Shown here: piece after piece, positions 7,859-18,270 of the stretch
Layout of the letters: each line of letters begins with the position of its first letter
How positions within the stretch are numbered: the first letter of the stretch is position 1
Assembly: GCF_018343695.1 (NCBI RefSeq)
Contig: NZ_JAGYPJ010000001.1
Location: 372,001 to 436,000, forward strand
From: Lederbergia citrisecunda
Lineage (GTDB): Bacteria > Bacillota > Bacilli > Bacillales > Bacillaceae_C
Length of the DNA: 64,000 nucleotides
Direction: 5' to 3'
Notes under the pieces: model-generated
What the model was told of the DNA's origin: nothing
Seen by the model: only the letters and a program-made list of their open reading frames with translations
The model's database searches: none
Translations under genes and position numbers: made by a program

Positions 7859-9691
7859 ATGACTTATCGACAAAGACTATCTTTATTTATTGTTGTTGAT
7901 ACTTTTATTGTGTTAACAGCTATTTTTTTCAGTCGTTTTTTAGTTAATGCGAGTCTTAATGTATTTCAATTGCCGGTTATCTTTATCTGTTTGTCAATCG
8001 TCATTAGTCATCATCTATTTGCGTTTATTTTCAAAGTATATAAAAAAGCTTGGGAATATGCGAGCATTGGAGAGCTAATCATCATTTTTAAAGTCGTCAC
8101 TTTGACGATAATCGTAACTGCCTTTGTACAAAAAATGGTTATGAATGAAATTTATTTAAGATTATTAGTTGTTACTTGGCTTCTTCACATGCTTTTGATT
8201 GGAGGATCTAGATTTTGTTGGAGAATATTCCGTGACCACTATTTAAACAAGACTGATGATCGAAAGAGAACATTAATTATTGGAGCAGGATCAGCTGGGA
8301 CGATGGTAGCGAGACAATTATTAAAAAGCAAAGATGCTGAACTGTTGCCTGTCGCTTTTATCGATGATGACAATAAGAAACATAAATTAGATATACTCGG
8401 TATTCCTGTATTCGGTGGGATCAATCGTATTGAACAGGCGGTTAAAGATTTAAATATAGACTATATCATCATTTCCATACCTTCTTTATCAAAGAAAAAA
8501 TTAAACACCATTTTTTTAGAATGTGCAAAGACAAAGGCTAAAACACAAATCCTTCCTCTACTTGAAGATCTAGTAACAGGTAAAATAGCGGTAAATGAAT
8601 TTCGTGATGTCCAAGTCGAGGATCTTTTGGGAAGAGAACCAATAGAGTTAGATATTGATAGCATTTCAGAGTATATAACAAACAAAGTGGTTCTTGTTAC
8701 AGGCGCAGGAGGATCAATAGGTTCAGAAATTTGCAGGCAAATATCAAAGTTTAACCCTAAAAAATTAGTGTTATTAGGGCATGGAGAAAATAGCATTTAC
8801 TCAATTGAATTGGAGTTATTAGAGAAATTTGGCCATTTTCCAATTGAATTTGTAACTGAAATCGCTGATACACAGGATGCTTATAAAATGATGGTAGTCA
8901 TGAATAAATACAAGCCTGATGTTGTTTATCATGCTGCGGCGCATAAACATGTTCCTTTAATGGAACGCAATCCAGAAGAAGCGGTTAAAAATAACATCAT
9001 TGGTACGAGAAATGTCGCAGAGGCTGCGAGTTGGCATGGAGTCAATACTTTCGTCATGATTTCTACGGACAAAGCGGTGAATCCTACGAGTGTAATGGGA
9101 GCGACTAAACGCTTAGCAGAAATGATTGTTCAAAATATGAATGGAAAGAGTAAAACGAAATTTGTCGCCGTTAGATTTGGAAATGTATTAGGAAGTCGTG
9201 GGAGTGTAATTCCCATATTTAAAAAACAAATTGAAAAAGGTGGGCCAGTAACCGTTACTCATCAAGAAATGGTTCGCTATTTTATGACCATTCCTGAAGC
9301 CTCAAGACTAGTCATTCAAGCTGGTGCGTTAGCTAAAGGTGGCGAAATCTTTGTTTTAGATATGGGGGAACCTGTAAAAATCCTTGACTTGGCTACGAAT
9401 TTAATAAAGTTATCAGGACATTCTGTAGAAGATATTGGAATTGAGTTCACAGGAATCAGACCTGGTGAAAAGCTTTATGAAGAGTTATTAAAAGATGAAG
9501 AAGTGATTGAAAAACAAGTATATCCTAATATTTATGTTGGAAAAGTAGCAAAGCTTTATCTAGAAGAAATTGAAGAAATAATCGAAACGTATTCTACATT
9601 GGATAATGAAACGTTAAGAGAGACATTAATTGTCCTAGCAAATCGAAAAGTAAGACTTATACCACAACCACTAATTCAAGTCTCAGGTTAA
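7859..9691 (+). CDS. epsC: EpsC-like membrane UDP-sugar 4,6-dehydratase
   Basis: Polysaccharide-biosynthesis nucleotide-sugar dehydratase (CapD/PglF family), 610 residues. It forms the UDP-4-keto-6-deoxy sugar that starts the bacillosamine route. Four N-terminal membrane helices (about 10-130) are followed by a first Rossmann segment with GAGSAG (about 141) and a catalytic SDR domain with GAGGSIGS (about 281). The active site reads [16 protein letters not shown], with Met in place of the usual Tyr, as in this family. Start ATG 7859 has AAAGGCGGG upstream; an in-frame start at 7796 would lie inside the EAR. EpsN and EpsM, encoded later, should carry out the next steps. Confidence 0.9.
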   Translation: MTYRQRLSLFIVVDTFIVLTAIFFSRFLVNASLNVFQLPVIFICLSIVISHHLFAFIFKVYKKAWEYASIGELIIIFKVVTLTIIVTAFVQKMVMNEIYLRLLVVTWLLHMLLIGGSRFCWRIFRDHYLNKTDDRKRTLIIGAGSAGTMVARQLLKSKDAELLPVAFIDDDNKKHKLDILGIPVFGGINRIEQAVKDLNIDYIIISIPSLSKKKLNTIFLECAKTKAKTQILPLLEDLVTGKIAVNEFRDVQVEDLLGREPIELDIDSISEYITNKVVLVTGAGGSIGSEICRQISKFNPKKLVLLGHGENSIYSIELELLEKFGHFPIEFVTEIADTQDAYKMMVVMNKYKPDVVYHAAAHKHVPLMERNPEEAVKNNIIGTRNVAEAASWHGVNTFVMISTDKAVNPTSVMGATKRLAEMIVQNMNGKSKTKFVAVRFGNVLGSRGSVIPIFKKQIEKGGPVTVTHQEMVRYFMTIPEASRLVIQAGALAKGGEIFVLDMGEPVKILDLATNLIKLSGHSVEDIGIEFTGIRPGEKLYEELLKDEEVIEKQVYPNIYVGKVAKLYLEEIEEIIETYSTLDNETLRETLIVLANRKVRLIPQPLIQVSG

Positions 9692-9705
9692 GGAGGGTGA
9701 CATAT

Positions 9706-10584
9706 ATGAAAGTTAGAAAAGCTATCATCCCAGCAGCAGGATTAGGTACAAGGTTTTTACCTGCTACGAAGGCGATGCCAAAAGAAATGTTGCCAATTGT
9801 TGATAAACCAACGATTCAATATATTATTGAGGAAGCAATTGAGTCTGGAATCGAAGATATTATTATTGTGACGGGTAAGGGGAAAAGAGCGATTGAAGAT
9901 CATTTCGATCATTCCTTTGAGCTTGAACAAAATTTATATGAAAAAGGGAAATTTGATCTACTGAATGAGGTTCAAAAGTCGTCCCAATTAGTCGATATTC
10001 ATTATATTCGTCAAAAGGAACCGAAAGGGTTAGGTCACGCAATATGGTGTGCCAGGAAATTTATTGGAAATGAACCTTTTGCGATATTACTTGGGGATGA
10101 TATTGTTCAAGCCGAGAAGCCCTGTCTAAAACAGATGATTGAACAATATGAAAGATATAATGCATCCATTCTAGGAGTCCAATCTGTTCCGAAAAACGAC
10201 GTGTCAAGATATGGAATCGTTGATGTGAATAAAATAGGTGAACGTTTTTATAATGTTAATAACTTAATAGAAAAACCAAGTGAAGAGGAAGCTCCTTCAA
10301 ATCTAGCTATTATGGGGAGGTACATTCTTAATCCAAGGGTGTTCGAAATATTAGCTGATCAAAAACCTGGAGCGGGTGGAGAAATCCAGTTGACGGATGC
10401 CATTGCGACACTAAATCATTACGAAGCCGTTTTCGCCTATGATTTTGAAGGGGTGAGATATGATGTTGGAGAAAAATTGGGCTTTATTCAAACAACAATT
10501 GAGTTTGCATTACAAAGAGAAGATATAAAAAAAGATCTCCTTGATTATTTAACATCTGTACTCGATCGGCAATTGATTGGGTGA
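9706..10584 (+). CDS. gtaB: UTP-glucose-1-phosphate uridylyltransferase
   Basis: Makes UDP-glucose from UTP and glucose-1-phosphate; 292 residues, the usual GtaB length. Motifs: [17 protein letters not shown] near the N-terminus (nucleotide binding), [17 protein letters not shown], and the substrate region GRYILNP. The ATG at 9706 has AAGGAGGGTG ideally placed; the GTG at 9697 is part of that site. It is a departure from the B. subtilis eps order, inserted between epsC and epsD. With galE (17197) it supplies UDP-Glc and UDP-Gal to the local glycosyltransferases. Confidence 0.93.
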   Translation: MKVRKAIIPAAGLGTRFLPATKAMPKEMLPIVDKPTIQYIIEEAIESGIEDIIIVTGKGKRAIEDHFDHSFELEQNLYEKGKFDLLNEVQKSSQLVDIHYIRQKEPKGLGHAIWCARKFIGNEPFAILLGDDIVQAEKPCLKQMIEQYERYNASILGVQSVPKNDVSRYGIVDVNKIGERFYNVNNLIEKPSEEEAPSNLAIMGRYILNPRVFEILADQKPGAGGEIQLTDAIATLNHYEAVFAYDFEGVRYDVGEKLGFIQTTIEFALQREDIKKDLLDYLTSVLDRQLIG

Positions 10585-10589
10585 GCAAA

Positions 10590-11738
10590 ATGAAGAAAAA
10601 GGTTTTATTCTGTGCAACAATTGATGAGCATTTTACCTCTTTTCATATTCCTTATATAAAATGGTTTAAGGAACAAGGATGGGAAGTACATGTTGCAGCG
10701 GCAGGATATTTGGATATTCTTTATGTAGATAAGAAGTACCATCTTTCCATTGAACGATCACCTTTCAAATTAAAAAACATGAAGGCATATAAAGAGCTAA
10801 AAAAAATCATTAAACAAAATCAATATAATATAATCCATTGTCATACACCGATGGGGGGAGCCTTAGCCCGATTAGCTGCCATTAAAGCAAGAAGACAAGG
10901 GACGAAAGTGATCTATACTGCACATGGTTTTCATTTTTGCAAAGGGGCACCACTCCTCAATTGGCTCATTTATTATCCGATTGAAAAAGCACTTGCCTAT
11001 TTTACGGATTGTTTATTAACGATAAATGAAGAGGATTTTGAGCTTGCGAAGACTCATTTTAAATCGAAGCGTATTGAACACATTCATGGTGTTGGAGTAA
11101 ATACAGATCGATTCGCACCTGTATTAGAATTTCATAAATTAGTATTAAGAGCTAAGTATCATTATGAAAATGATACTTTTTTAATGTTTTACGCTGCAGA
11201 ATTTAATAAAAATAAAAACCAAAAGCTTTTAATTGAAGCTTTGCCATTTATAAAAGAACATGTTCCAAATATCAAGCTCTTATTAGCTGGTGAAGGTCAG
11301 CTGCTAGACTATTGTAAACAACTTTCCAAAACACTTGGAGTTGAGGAATTAGTTGACTTCTTAGGGCAACGTGATGACATTGATTTCTTGTTAAAAATGA
11401 GCGATATAACAGTTGCTTCTAGCATTAGAGAGGGATTGCCAGTCAACATAATGGAAGCAATGGCTTGTGGATTGCCCATAATCGCAGTCGATAATAGAGG
11501 ACATAGAGAGCTCATTTCTCATAATGAAAACGGATGGCTTGTGGAAAAAAATAAAGTAGAGATTGCTAAAAGAATTATTCAACTTGCACAGAATGAAGAT
11601 ATTCGAAAGGGATTTGGGTCACAAAGTCGAAAAATCATTTTATCAAAGTATAGCTTGAATAAAGTATTGGAAGAAAAAAAGGTTATTTACAAAAATGTCA
11701 TGGATAAGGTGGAGGAAGTTCAGTGGGCGGTCCATTAA
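10590..11738 (+). CDS. epsD: EpsD-like GT4 glycosyltransferase
   Basis: Cytoplasmic GT-B glycosyltransferase of family GT4, 382 residues, closely matching B. subtilis EpsD in remembered segments (start MKKKVLFCAT, HCHTPMGGALARLAA, YTAHGFHFCKGAP). The nucleotide-sugar EX7E region reads SIREGLPVNIMEAMACGLP. The ATG at 10590 is preferred over the GTG at 10581 because GGGTGAG sits just upstream and the N-terminus then matches EpsD. It starts six bases after the gtaB stop and overlaps the next gene, so the genes are translationally coupled. Confidence 0.88.
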   Translation: MKKKVLFCATIDEHFTSFHIPYIKWFKEQGWEVHVAAAGYLDILYVDKKYHLSIERSPFKLKNMKAYKELKKIIKQNQYNIIHCHTPMGGALARLAAIKARRQGTKVIYTAHGFHFCKGAPLLNWLIYYPIEKALAYFTDCLLTINEEDFELAKTHFKSKRIEHIHGVGVNTDRFAPVLEFHKLVLRAKYHYENDTFLMFYAAEFNKNKNQKLLIEALPFIKEHVPNIKLLLAGEGQLLDYCKQLSKTLGVEELVDFLGQRDDIDFLLKMSDITVASSIREGLPVNIMEAMACGLPIIAVDNRGHRELISHNENGWLVEKNKVEIAKRIIQLAQNEDIRKGFGSQSRKIILSKYSLNKVLEEKKVIYKNVMDKVEEVQWAVH

Positions 11739-12823
11739 GGGTATTGCATGTTGCGGTTAATATGAATCGAGGCGGTGCTGAGACCCTTATCATGAATTTA
11801 TATCGAAATCTTAATAGGTCAAACGTACAGTTTGATTTTTTGACATGTAAGCCAGGAGATTTCGATGATGAGATTATTAAGATGGGTGGAAAAATACACC
11901 GAATTCCTTATATTTCTGAAATTGGTCATTTTAAATATATTCAAGAGTTAAGAAAGTTTTTTTCTGCACATTCTTACAAGATTATTCATTCGCATTTAGA
12001 TAAGATGAGTGGAATCGTCCTGCGTGAAGCAAAAAAAGGTGGAATTCCAGTTCGAATTTCACATAGCCATAATACGAAAAGTGAAGGTGGCATTGCCGCA
12101 AGAACATACAAGTGGTTAGCGGGAAATTATATAATTCCAAGTGCTACCACTTTTTTTGCTTGCTCTAATGAAGCAGCTAAATGGTTATTTACTAAAAAGT
12201 CTATTAACGCGAGGATTATAAAAAATGGAATTGAATATAATAAATTTTCATTTTCAGAGGAAATTAGAAAACAAGTAAGAAATGAATTGGCCATTGAAAA
12301 AAATTCATTTGTAATTGGCCATGTAGGAAGGTTTAACTATCAAAAAAATCATTTGTTTTTACTAGACATATTTGCAGAGTTTCTTAAAGTACAGGAAAAT
12401 GCCATTCTATTATTAATGGGTGGTGGCGAATTGCGAACTACGATAGAAAATAAAGTACATTTACTCAGGTTAGAAAAGAATGTGAGATTCTTAGGAGTTC
12501 GAAGTGATATTGAGCGAATTCTTCAAGGTATAGATCTTTTTATCTTTCCATCCTTACATGAGGGACTTCCTGTCTCATTAATTGAGGCACAAGGAGCAGG
12601 ATTGCCTTGTATTATTTCAGACCAAATTTCAAGAGAAGTTGATTTAGGAATGAAGTTAATAGAATATGCCCCACTTGATGATATAGGCTTTTGGATAGAA
12701 AAAATGAAAAAAATAGCATCCAAACAAACATCGAGGAAACCATCATACGAATCTTTAGTTAACTGTGGTTATGATATTCGGAACACAGCAAAAGAAATGG
12801 AAAATTTTTATTTAAGTTGTTGA
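11723..12823 (+). CDS. EpsF-type GT4 glycosyltransferase (first copy)
   Basis: GT-B glycosyltransferase, family GT4, 366 residues. It begins RVLHVAVNMNRGGAETLIMN, the EpsF-type N-terminus with the donor-loop GGAE. The acceptor region contains RISHSHNT, and the donor site reads SLHEGLPVSLIEAQGAGLP. GTG start with AGGTGGAGG upstream; its first 16 bases overlap epsD. A related gene at 14839 resembles EpsF more closely (HAHTDFQSGF), so this copy may be a duplicate with another linkage. Donor and acceptor are unknown. Confidence 0.82.
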   Translation: MGGPLRVLHVAVNMNRGGAETLIMNLYRNLNRSNVQFDFLTCKPGDFDDEIIKMGGKIHRIPYISEIGHFKYIQELRKFFSAHSYKIIHSHLDKMSGIVLREAKKGGIPVRISHSHNTKSEGGIAARTYKWLAGNYIIPSATTFFACSNEAAKWLFTKKSINARIIKNGIEYNKFSFSEEIRKQVRNELAIEKNSFVIGHVGRFNYQKNHLFLLDIFAEFLKVQENAILLLMGGGELRTTIENKVHLLRLEKNVRFLGVRSDIERILQGIDLFIFPSLHEGLPVSLIEAQGAGLPCIISDQISREVDLGMKLIEYAPLDDIGFWIEKMKKIASKQTSRKPSYESLVNCGYDIRNTAKEMENFYLSC

Positions 12824-12834
12824 GGATGAAATAA

Positions 12835-13728
12835 ATGAAAAAATTATTAACTGTTTTCACTCCTACTTATAATCGTTCTTATTGCTTAGTGAACTGTTAC
12901 TTAAGTCTTTTACGGCAAACTAGTAATGATTTTTGTTGGCTTATTATTGATGATGGTTCAACTGACAATACAAAGGAATTGGTTGAAGGATGGATTGCTG
13001 AAAATAAAATCGATATTCGATATGTTTGGCAAGAAAATAAGGGGATGCATGGGGCACATAATACAGCTTATGAGCTAATCGATACAGAACTAAATGTATG
13101 TATTGACTCAGATGATTATATGCCAGATGACGCAGTGGAAAAAATCAAATCTTTTTGGATGAAAAACGGTAATGATCAAGTCAGCGGTATTATAGGACTT
13201 GATGCAAATACGGATAATCAAATAATCGGAACAATGTTACCTGAGAATATTAAAAGTTCAACACTATTTGATCTGTACAATCGATATGGAGTAACTGGAG
13301 ACAAAAAGCTTGTCTATCGAACAGAATTGACAAAACAATTTCCATATCCACTTTTTGAAAACGAAAAATATGTAGGATTAGCATACAAATATTTTATGTT
13401 AGACCGGCAATTCGAGATGCTCCTTATGAATGAAATATTATGTTATGTCGAGTATCTGCAAGATGGATCATCCTTAAACATGTTTCATCAGTATAGAAAA
13501 AATCCTAGAGGGTTCGCTTTTTATCGTAAGGAATTAATGAAACTTCCTTTTGCTGGTTTTATTTTTAAATTCAGGCAAGCAATTCATTATGTTTCAAGTA
13601 GCATAATGATAAAAAATAGGAATTTTATCAGTGAGACACCGTGCAAGGGATTAACGGTAATCGCAATACCGTTTGGCGCCTTATTATATTTATATATTGT
13701 GTCCAAAACAAAAACGTTAGTGACATAG
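12835..13728 (+). CDS. GT2-family glycosyltransferase
   Basis: GT-A fold glycosyltransferase, 297 residues. N-terminal donor-binding part: VFTPTYNRSY, IIDDGSTDNT, and the metal-binding DxD element as DSDD in VCIDSDDYMP (about residue 90). The C-terminus is hydrophobic (about 268-292) and may anchor it to the membrane. It takes the place of epsE in the gene order, but the sequence does not resemble B. subtilis EpsE (the flagellar clutch) from memory, so no symbol is given. RBS GAGG nine bases upstream. Confidence 0.82.
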   Translation: MKKLLTVFTPTYNRSYCLVNCYLSLLRQTSNDFCWLIIDDGSTDNTKELVEGWIAENKIDIRYVWQENKGMHGAHNTAYELIDTELNVCIDSDDYMPDDAVEKIKSFWMKNGNDQVSGIIGLDANTDNQIIGTMLPENIKSSTLFDLYNRYGVTGDKKLVYRTELTKQFPYPLFENEKYVGLAYKYFMLDRQFEMLLMNEILCYVEYLQDGSSLNMFHQYRKNPRGFAFYRKELMKLPFAGFIFKFRQAIHYVSSSIMIKNRNFISETPCKGLTVIAIPFGALLYLYIVSKTKTLVT

Positions 13729-13752
13729 TCTAAATTCTGTGAAAGGAACGGA

Positions 13753-14826
13753 ATGATGACATTTTTATATATGAACCTTGCAATTGTATTTATGTTGTCC
13801 TTCTTTGCAAGGTATTTTGGAACACCTGTTTTAGTAGGAGAATCAACACTTTCAATTAAGCCAAACAAAATATTGATGACCGGTGTCCTTGCCTCATTAA
13901 TCATCATCTCGGGATTAAGATCCAATATTGGAGATACGTTCTTTTACAAGCATATATATGAGATCAATGATTTTACTTGGGAATACATTTTTTCTCAAAA
14001 AGATATAGGATTTGGGATTCTACAAATGTTATTAAAAAAGATTTCTAGTGATCCGCAAATCATGATTTTTACAACTGCTCTTATAACAAATGTACTGATA
14101 ATTGCTGTTTTTATGAAATATTCACGGATGATTGAACTAAGTGTTTACGTTTATATTACGGGTGGTTTATTTTTAGTTTCCATGAATGGAATTAGGCAAG
14201 TATTGGCGGCGGCAATAATATTTACAGCTACGAAATATTTAATCGATGGAAAATGGATTAAATACTTTTTTATTGTACTTTTGGCATCAACATTTCATCA
14301 AAGTGCTTTAATTCTAATTCCGATTTATTTTTTCGTAAGATATAAGGCATGGTCAAAAGCAACATTAGTTTTGTTGGCATTCTCCTTATTGATTGTAGTC
14401 GGCTATCATCAGTTTTCAACTCTATTATTTGCAGCAATAGAGGATAGTCAGTATGGGCATTATTCCAATTTTAATGAGGGTGGAGCAAATGCTTTGAGAG
14501 TTGGCGTGGATGCGGTTCCCTTACTTATTGCATATCTAGGACGGGAAAAGCTTAGAAACATTTTTCCTAGTAGTGATTACATTGTCAATATGGCTCTCAT
14601 TGGTTTCATGTTTATGATTATCTCCACTCAAAATTGGATTTTCGCCAGATTTGGAATTTACTTTAGTTTATATCAGTTAATTTTAATTTCCTGGATCATA
14701 AAGCTATTTAGACAAAAAGATCAAACGCTTATTTATTATGGATTATTAATTTGTTATTTCCTATATTATTTTTATGAAAGTGTAATTAGTTTAAATATTG
14801 TATATAAAAGCAATTATTTTGGTTAG
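13753..14826 (+). CDS. epsG: EpsG-family polysaccharide polymerase
   Basis: Multi-helix membrane protein of the EpsG (Wzy-like) family, 357 residues, close to the 367 of B. subtilis EpsG. About ten hydrophobic segments are spread over the whole length. The family-typical stretch SGLRSNIGDTFFYKHIYE lies near residues 55-72, and MNGIRQVLAAAIIF near 149. It should join flipped repeat units on the outer face of the membrane. RBS AAAGGAACGG; ATG 13753 and ATG 13756 are both possible starts. It is the only polymerase candidate in the cluster. Confidence 0.85.
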   Translation: MMTFLYMNLAIVFMLSFFARYFGTPVLVGESTLSIKPNKILMTGVLASLIIISGLRSNIGDTFFYKHIYEINDFTWEYIFSQKDIGFGILQMLLKKISSDPQIMIFTTALITNVLIIAVFMKYSRMIELSVYVYITGGLFLVSMNGIRQVLAAAIIFTATKYLIDGKWIKYFFIVLLASTFHQSALILIPIYFFVRYKAWSKATLVLLAFSLLIVVGYHQFSTLLFAAIEDSQYGHYSNFNEGGANALRVGVDAVPLLIAYLGREKLRNIFPSSDYIVNMALIGFMFMIISTQNWIFARFGIYFSLYQLILISWIIKLFRQKDQTLIYYGLLICYFLYYFYESVISLNIVYKSNYFG

Positions 14827-14838
14827 GAGAAGAGGGAA

Positions 14839-15963
14839 ATGGCAGAACCAAAAAGAGTGCTGCATATTGTAAGTGCATTGGAAAGGGGTGGTGCGGAAAC
14901 AATAATTATGAATATTTATAGACATATAGATCGAGAAAAGGTCCAATTTGATTTCATTACACATAGTTATGAACAAGGTGATTTTGATCAGGAGATTAAA
15001 GAAATGGGAGGTAATATTTTCCGAATTTCGAGCCTGGGTTCTTCTGGACCAATTCACTATTTAAAGTCTTTAATCAAAGTGATGTCATCAAGTAAATATA
15101 CTGCGATTCACGCACATACCGATTTCCAAAGCGGTTTTCCTGCACTGGCCGCGAAAATATGCAAGATTAATCATAGAATCTGTCACTCACATAGTAATAA
15201 TTGGTTGAAGAATGGGTTCAAAGGGCTGCTCATGTTAAAGGTGTTACAAATGTTAATAAAAATGTCAGCCACAAAATTGTGCAGCTGTAGTGAAGAAGCA
15301 GCATCATTCCTATATGGCAGATATTCTAATAGAGTGCATATTCTAAAGAATGGAATCGATATTAATGAATTTTTAGAGGTAGATAAAAAAGCTAGAGACC
15401 AAATCTTAGAGGAATTGCAGATATCGATGGATGTCAAAATCATCGGGCATGTCGGACGATTTTCCGAATCTAAGAATCATCTGTTCTTATTGAAAGTATT
15501 AAAGCAAATGGTTGAGAAAGATCCTAGCTATATTGCTCTTTTAGTTGGTGATGGTCCATTAAGACAAACAATAGAATTGGAAGTTGAACGATTAGGATTA
15601 GATAAACACGTTAGATTTTTAGGAGTTAGATCAGATATCCCCAAATTAATGAAAGTATTTGATGTTTTTCTATTCCCTTCAAAATTTGAGGGGTTTGGAA
15701 TAGTTCTTTTGGAGGCGCAATGTGCAGGTATTCCTTGCATTGTTGCTGATACAGTTCCTAAAAGTACAGATATGGAATTGGGACTCGTCACTTACTTACC
15801 ACTTGAAGAGGATTTATTAAGATGGAGTAATAGTATAGAGAATTCATTTAAAATTGAAAAGCCAAATAAAATAATAATTTTAAATAATTTATCGAAACTG
15901 GGGTTCAATATACAAGATAATGTGCATGATTGGTTACAACTATATGGGCTAAGAACCATGTGA
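14839..15963 (+). CDS. epsF: EpsF-like GT4 glycosyltransferase
   Basis: GT-B glycosyltransferase, 374 residues. N-terminus KRVLHIVSALERGGAETIIM and acceptor-side HAHTDFQSGFPALAAKICK match B. subtilis EpsF from memory better than the copy at 11723. The donor region reads SKFEGFGIVLLEAQCAGIP with both Glu residues of the EX7E motif. It follows epsG by 12 bases; in B. subtilis epsF precedes epsG, so local order has changed. Cytoplasmic; donor unknown. Confidence 0.83.
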   Translation: MAEPKRVLHIVSALERGGAETIIMNIYRHIDREKVQFDFITHSYEQGDFDQEIKEMGGNIFRISSLGSSGPIHYLKSLIKVMSSSKYTAIHAHTDFQSGFPALAAKICKINHRICHSHSNNWLKNGFKGLLMLKVLQMLIKMSATKLCSCSEEAASFLYGRYSNRVHILKNGIDINEFLEVDKKARDQILEELQISMDVKIIGHVGRFSESKNHLFLLKVLKQMVEKDPSYIALLVGDGPLRQTIELEVERLGLDKHVRFLGVRSDIPKLMKVFDVFLFPSKFEGFGIVLLEAQCAGIPCIVADTVPKSTDMELGLVTYLPLEEDLLRWSNSIENSFKIEKPNKIIILNNLSKLGFNIQDNVHDWLQLYGLRTM

Positions 15964-15979
15964 TGAGAGGTTATAGTTT

Positions 15980-17179
15980 ATGAAGAAAAAAATCCTCATT
16001 TCTTCCTTTGATTTAGCGGTAGGGGGCGTAGAACGAAGCTTAATAGGCTTACTACAAACAATCGATTACAGTAAATATGATGTAGATTTGATGCTTTATA
16101 AGCATGAAGGGGAATTCTTTTCATTATTGCCCTCAGGACCTAATTTATTGGCTGAAGTGCCGCAATATAGTACGTTCAGAAAATCGATAAAACAAACGGT
16201 AGGAGAAGGTTACTTTCAAATAGGGATTTCGAGATTACTAGCCAGAACTGTAAGTTCTATTCAAGGGATAGTTCAAAAGATTGACGAACCAGGATATTTA
16301 AACATCCAGTATGGTTGGGAAATGTCCCATGCTTTTCTTCCAAAATTACATAAAGAATACGATGTGGCCATAGGTTTCCTGTGGCCACATCATTTTATAG
16401 GACGAAAAGTAAATGCAAAGAAAAAAATTGGTTGGATTCATACTGATTATTCCAATATCCATATAAACAAAAAACTGGATGATCAAATGTGGAATAAAGT
16501 AGATCAGATTGTGGCAGTTTCCGAAGACTGTTCAGAAACTTTTTTGAAGTTTTTCCCAAATTATAAAGAAAAAACTTTGGTCATTGAAAACATTCTTTCT
16601 CCGGAGCTCATACATGAACAGGCAAGGAAAGAAGAACCAGTTGAAATAAAGAAAAGCGATGGTAGAACAATATTAGTGACTGTTGGTCGACTTTCACATG
16701 CAAAAGGGATTGATCAGGCGATAAAAGCTTGTAAGGAATTGTTAATGAAGGGGTATGACATAGAATGGTATGTCGTAGGATATGGACCACTCGAAAAAGA
16801 GCTTCAAACATTAATTAATAAACTGGGGCTGAATGAGAGGTTTTTTTTATTAGGCAAGAAGGTCAATCCCTATCCATATATTAAAGCATGTGATATTTAT
16901 GTGCAGCCATCCAGATATGAAGGAAAAGCAGTGACCGTCAGGGAGGCGCAAATATTAAAGAAGCCTGTTTTGATCACGAATTTTCCTACTGCACGTAGTC
17001 AAGCACAAGATGAATATGATGCAATAATCACGCCCAAGAATGCCGAGGGAATTGTAAAAGGGGTTCAAAGATTAATAGATGAACAGTCATTAAGGGAGCG
17101 CTTAATTACAAATGTAAGTAAAAATAATTATGGAAATGAAAGTGAAATAGAAAAACTGTATCGATTAATTGGAGATTAA
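15980..17179 (+). CDS. GT4-family glycosyltransferase
   Basis: GT-B glycosyltransferase, 399 residues. N-terminal glycine loop GGVERSLIG; donor half with TVGRLSHAKGIDQAIKAC, then NPYPYIKACDIYVQPSRYEG and the EX7E-type site EGKAVTVREAQ. It is the first of a set of four GT4 proteins here (also 25965, 27187 and 32569) that share the NPYxYIKxCDIYVQxSR signature and probably arose by duplication. RBS GAGAGG. Acceptor and donor unknown. Confidence 0.82.
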   Translation: MKKKILISSFDLAVGGVERSLIGLLQTIDYSKYDVDLMLYKHEGEFFSLLPSGPNLLAEVPQYSTFRKSIKQTVGEGYFQIGISRLLARTVSSIQGIVQKIDEPGYLNIQYGWEMSHAFLPKLHKEYDVAIGFLWPHHFIGRKVNAKKKIGWIHTDYSNIHINKKLDDQMWNKVDQIVAVSEDCSETFLKFFPNYKEKTLVIENILSPELIHEQARKEEPVEIKKSDGRTILVTVGRLSHAKGIDQAIKACKELLMKGYDIEWYVVGYGPLEKELQTLINKLGLNERFFLLGKKVNPYPYIKACDIYVQPSRYEGKAVTVREAQILKKPVLITNFPTARSQAQDEYDAIITPKNAEGIVKGVQRLIDEQSLRERLITNVSKNNYGNESEIEKLYRLIGD

Positions 17180-17196
17180 TGTAAAGGGGGATTCAT

Positions 17197-18231
17197 TTGG
17201 CAGTACTCATTACAGGTGGTGCTGGCTATATAGGTAGCCATACATGTGTTGAATTATTGGAAGCGGGCTATGAAATTATAGTTCTTGATAACTATAAGAA
17301 TAGCCATCCTGAAGCTTTAAAACGAGTCAGTCAAATTACTGGCAGAAGTTTTAAAGTATATCTTGGGGATTTGATGAATGAAGACTTACTAGAAAAAGTA
17401 TTTATAGAAAATGATATTGATGCAGTCATACATTTTGCAGGACTAAAAGCGGTAGGTGAAAGTGTTCAAAATCCACTTAAATACTATGAATGCAATATTC
17501 TTGGCACTGTGAAACTATGTAACGTAATGAAAAAATATAATGTTAAAAATCTAGTGTTCAGTTCATCCGCGACTGTATATGGGGTGCCGGATCGTATTCC
17601 AATTTCCGAAGACTCCTCATTAAGAGCCATGAATCCTTATGGTAGGACGAAACAAATGATTGAAGAAATTTTACGTGATCTGTATGTGTCTGACCAGGAC
17701 TGGAGTATTGCCCTATTACGATATTTTAATCCGATTGGCGCTCATGAAAGTGGATTAATTGGTGAAGCACCTAATGGAATCCCTAATAACTTAATGCCTT
17801 ATATCACTCAAGTTGCAGTTGGAAAATTAAAAGAGCTTACCATTTTCGGAAATATATATCCAACTAAGGATGGTACGGGTGTGAGGGACTATATTCATGT
17901 AGTCGATTTAGCAAAAGGCCATTTGAAAGCATTGGAAAAAGTTTCGATGTCAACCGGAGTGGAAGCATATAATTTGGGGACAGGAAAAGGATATAGCGTA
18001 TTCGAAATAGTGGCGGCATTTGAAAAAGCGTCAAATATTAAAATCCCATATAAAATTTCGGAACCACGAAAAGGGGATATTGCCATTAGTTATGGAGACC
18101 CTTCTAAAGCTAAGAGAGAACTTGGTTGGGAAGCTGAAAAAGAGATTGAAGACATGTGTAGAGATTCATGGAGATGGCAATCCAGAAATCCAAATGGGTA
18201 TAGTGTAGACCGAGAAATTTTATCAAATTAA
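17197..18231 (+). CDS. galE: UDP-glucose 4-epimerase
   Basis: Interconverts UDP-glucose and UDP-galactose (or the GlcNAc/GalNAc pair); soluble SDR of the extended type, 344 residues. NAD-binding GGAGYIGSHT at the N-terminus, catalytic Ser in FSSSATVYG and the YGRTK Tyr-Lys pair. Start TTG at 17197 with AAAGGGGG eight bases upstream. Being in the EPS cluster it probably serves this polymer rather than galactose use. Confidence 0.92.
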   Translation: MAVLITGGAGYIGSHTCVELLEAGYEIIVLDNYKNSHPEALKRVSQITGRSFKVYLGDLMNEDLLEKVFIENDIDAVIHFAGLKAVGESVQNPLKYYECNILGTVKLCNVMKKYNVKNLVFSSSATVYGVPDRIPISEDSSLRAMNPYGRTKQMIEEILRDLYVSDQDWSIALLRYFNPIGAHESGLIGEAPNGIPNNLMPYITQVAVGKLKELTIFGNIYPTKDGTGVRDYIHVVDLAKGHLKALEKVSMSTGVEAYNLGTGKGYSVFEIVAAFEKASNIKIPYKISEPRKGDIAISYGDPSKAKRELGWEAEKEIEDMCRDSWRWQSRNPNGYSVDREILSN

Positions 18232-18270
18232 GTGAACATGTATTAGAAACAAAGTGAGGAAGATATAGAG

